NCBI GenBank assembly: GCA_900539525.1 | Contig: UQCM01000065.1 | Coordinates: forward strand, 1-15,847 | DNA from: an uncultured Blautia sp. | GTDB lineage: Bacteria; Bacillota; Clostridia; Lachnospirales; Lachnospiraceae | DNA length: 15,847 nt | Direction of reading: 5' to 3' | In this document: positions 13,976 through 15,847 of the stretch, piece after piece | Position numbering within the stretch: position 1 is the first letter of the stretch | How the letters are laid out: each line of letters starts with the position of its first letter | The notes under the pieces: model-generated | The model's input: the letters and a program-made list of their open reading frames with translations, nothing else | Database searches by the model: none | What the model was told of the DNA's origin: nothing | Program-made: the position numbers and the translations under genes

Positions 13976-15655
13976 ATGAAATTAACAGGAGCAGAAATTG
14001 TAATTGAATGTTTAAAGGAACAGGGTGTAGATACTGTTTTCGGTTATCCGGGAGGCACCATCCTGAATGTATATGATGCGCTTTATAAACACCAGGATGA
14101 GATCCATCACATCCTGACATCCCATGAGCAGGGAGCTGCTCATGCAGCTGACGGATATGCCCGTGCCACAGGAAAAGTAGGTGTCTGCATGGCTACCTCA
14201 GGACCTGGTGCGACGAATCTGGTCACAGGTATCGCTACTGCCTATATGGACTCTGTTCCAATGGTTGCGATCACAGCCAATGTGCCCGTGGCACTTCTGG
14301 GCCGGGACAGTTTCCAGGAGATCGACATTGCCGGTGTGACGATGCCGATCACGAAGCATAATTATATTGTAAAAGATGTTGAAAAGCTGGCAGAGACCAT
14401 CCGTATGGCATTCCATATCGCAAAGTCCGGCAGGCCGGGTCCCGTCCTGGTGGATATTACAAAGGATGTTACGGCGAATACAGCAGAATACATACCACAA
14501 AAGCCTTATGAGATTGAGAGAAGTACGGAGTATATTAAAGACAAGGATCTGGATGAGGCGATCCGCCTGATCAACAAGTCAAAGAAACCGTTTATTTTCG
14601 TGGGTGGAGGCGCTGTGATCTCAGACGCTTCAGAGGAACTGATCGAGTTTGCAGAGAAAGTACATGCTCCTGTGGCGGACAGTCTGATGGGAAAAGGCGC
14701 TTTTGACGGAACAAACCGTCTGTACACCGGTATGCTGGGAATGCACGGGACGAAAGCTTCCAATCTGGGAGTCACGCACTGCGATCTGCTGATTACCATT
14801 GGTGCAAGATTCAGTGACCGTGTAGTTGGAAATGCGAAGACCTTTGCAAAAAATGCGAAGATCATCCAGATCGATGTGGATCCCGCAGAGATCAACAAGA
14901 ATATCGTGGTGGACTGCAGTGTGATCGGAGATGTGAAGGAGGTCCTTAAGAGGTTGAACACGAGGATCGAGGATCACAACCATGATGAGTGGCTGGAGCA
15001 TGTTCACGAGATGGTGAAAAAATACCCGTTAAAATACAATAAGGATGTACTGACAGGTCCTTATGTCATTGAAGAAATCTACAGAGCAACCAAAGGTGAC
15101 GCGATTATCACAACAGAAGTGGGACAGCATCAGATGTGGGCGGCTCAGTTCTATAAATATAGTAAGCCGCATACGTTTATTACCTCAGGAGGTCTCGGTA
15201 CCATGGGATATGGTCTGGGAGCCAGTCTTGGAGCAAAAATGGGATGTCCGGACAAGACCGTTATCAATATCGCAGGAGACGGATGCTTCCGCATGAACAT
15301 GAACGAGATCGCTACGGCAGCACGCTATAATATTCCGGTCATTCAGGTGGTTATTAATAACCATGTACTGGGAATGGTACGCCAGTGGCAGACACTTTTC
15401 TATGGAAAACGTTACTCCAATACGATTCTGAATGATGCAGTAGACTATGTGAAACTGGCAGAGGCCATGGGTGCTGTTGGAATGCGTGTGACAAAGAAAG
15501 AGGAAATGGCACCTGCAATCGAGAAGGCGCTTAGCCTTGGAAGACCGGTAGTCATTGACTGTGTGATTGATTGTGATGACAAGGTATTTCCGATGGTTCC
15601 GGCAGGTCAGTCCATTGAAGAGGCCTTTGATCAGGATGATCTGTCTGAGAAATAA
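13976..15655 (+). CDS. ilvB: acetolactate synthase large (catalytic) subunit
   Basis: The ThDP-dependent enzyme condenses pyruvate with pyruvate or 2-oxobutyrate, the first common step of valine and isoleucine synthesis. The protein has 559 residues from ATG 13976, behind TGGAGGG. Visible features are VFGYPGGTILNVYDAL, catalytic E51 in SHEQGAAHAADGYAR, ATSGPGATNLVTGIA, FQEIDIAGVTMPITKHN, the FAD-domain stretch GGGAVISDAS, and the ThDP/Mg motif beginning GDG at 434-436 and ending NN at 461-462. The FQEID and PITKH features mark the anabolic rather than the butanediol-type enzyme. The small regulatory subunit ilvN is not adjacent within the window, so feedback control would need a gene beyond the edge or elsewhere. 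No terminator directly follows. Confidence 0.97.
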   Translation: MKLTGAEIVIECLKEQGVDTVFGYPGGTILNVYDALYKHQDEIHHILTSHEQGAAHAADGYARATGKVGVCMATSGPGATNLVTGIATAYMDSVPMVAITANVPVALLGRDSFQEIDIAGVTMPITKHNYIVKDVEKLAETIRMAFHIAKSGRPGPVLVDITKDVTANTAEYIPQKPYEIERSTEYIKDKDLDEAIRLINKSKKPFIFVGGGAVISDASEELIEFAEKVHAPVADSLMGKGAFDGTNRLYTGMLGMHGTKASNLGVTHCDLLITIGARFSDRVVGNAKTFAKNAKIIQIDVDPAEINKNIVVDCSVIGDVKEVLKRLNTRIEDHNHDEWLEHVHEMVKKYPLKYNKDVLTGPYVIEEIYRATKGDAIITTEVGQHQMWAAQFYKYSKPHTFITSGGLGTMGYGLGASLGAKMGCPDKTVINIAGDGCFRMNMNEIATAARYNIPVIQVVINNHVLGMVRQWQTLFYGKRYSNTILNDAVDYVKLAEAMGAVGMRVTKKEEMAPAIEKALSLGRPVVIDCVIDCDDKVFPMVPAGQSIEEAFDQDDLSEK

Positions 15656-15663
15656 AAAAGGTA

Positions 15664-15692
15664 TTGACTGTTTTTTAACAAAGAGATACAAT
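15664..15692 (+). promoter_or_regulatory. strong promoter after ilvB
   Basis: TTGACT (15664-15669) and TACAAT (15687-15692) are spaced by 17 bases, a near-consensus promoter starting nine bases after ilvB. Its transcript would pass a hairpin and the third MITE-like copy before any gene outside the window. Confidence 0.7.
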
Positions 15693-15756
15693 GGAACGAA
15701 ACGAAATATCATACAGAAATTCGTAAAACTTTAAAACATTATGAAAGAAAGCAGTA

Positions 15757-15788
15757 CCGGTGGCTGCCATATATGTGGTGGCCACCGG
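15757..15788 (+). other. perfect-armed hairpin upstream of MITE copy 3
   Basis: CCGGTGGC (15757-15764) pairs with GCCACCGG (15781-15788), and CCA/TGG form a further inner stem. It has no U-run. It lies about 57 bases into the transcript expected from the 15664 promoter and could be an attenuator, a weak terminator for ilvB readthrough, or a protein site. Confidence 0.5.
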
Positions 15789-15795
15789 AAATATG

Positions 15796-15847
15796 GTAAC
15801 TGTTCAGAGTCATGCAGATTTATAAATATTTGCCTTGGGGAGCTTGC
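15796..15847 (-). mobile_element. MITE-like repeat, copy 3 (partial, inverted)
   Basis: GTAACTGTTCAGAGTCATGC at the left is the reverse complement of the right end of copies 1 and 2, followed by the matching ATTTATAAATATTTG stem strand. The copy runs off the window after 52 bases, so its other end is unseen. Confidence 0.85.

Noticed and set aside
15741..15847. Open frame from ATG 15741 to the window edge, cysteine-rich
   Set aside because: It has no ribosome binding site, spans the hairpin and then the MITE end, and so is read from repeat sequence.

Overview
The window looks like a chromosomal segment of a low-to-mid GC anaerobic Firmicute, most likely a Lachnospiraceae-type Clostridium relative. 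The evidence is indirect: strong AGGAGG-type ribosome binding sites, sigma-A-like promoters (TTGAAA/TATTAT type), a giant two-ATPase acyl-CoA dehydratase activase, the tgt-yajC pair, and the leuB-ilvD-ilvB gene order. No rRNA, tRNA, CRISPR array or intact transposase gene is visible.

Bases 1-519 carry no convincing gene. They hold a 15-bp perfect inverted repeat and then a chain of nested hairpins (71-382) that looks like a structured RNA or a non-autonomous mobile element. Bases 520-1188 encode a membrane-anchored LuxR-type regulator. Bases 1534-3851 are a three-gene operon: a small cysteine-rich protein, a double zinc-ribbon membrane protein, and a secreted TPM-domain protein. Two 153-bp copies of a MITE-like repeat in direct orientation (1319-1471 and 3944-4096) bracket this operon. 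A third copy, inverted, is cut by the right window edge (15796 onward). Bases 4174-4717 are the remnant of an AAA-ATPase-like/PD-(D/E)XK family gene that has lost its middle and changed frame.

Bases 4767-9029 (minus strand) encode a 1420-residue protein with two BadF/BcrA-type ATPase domains followed by DUF2229/HgdB-like regions. It converges on the pseudogene at a shared bidirectional terminator and diverges from tgt. Bases 9247-10881 carry tgt (tRNA-guanine transglycosylase) and yajC (Sec translocon accessory), the latter followed by a clear terminator.

Bases 11071-15655 are the branched-chain amino acid genes leuB, ilvD and ilvB, all on the plus strand. IlvB makes acetolactate or acetohydroxybutyrate, IlvD dehydrates the dihydroxy acids to the 2-keto acids, and LeuB carries out the oxidative step of leucine synthesis. 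No ilvN or ilvC lies inside the window. A strong promoter just after ilvB (15664-15692) points to another transcription unit beyond the edge.

The most interesting parts are the structured region at 71-382, the MITE-like family with partly compensatory stem changes, the operon it brackets, and the tandem cysteine-ligand activase domains in one chain. All family assignments come from reading motifs; no database search was run.
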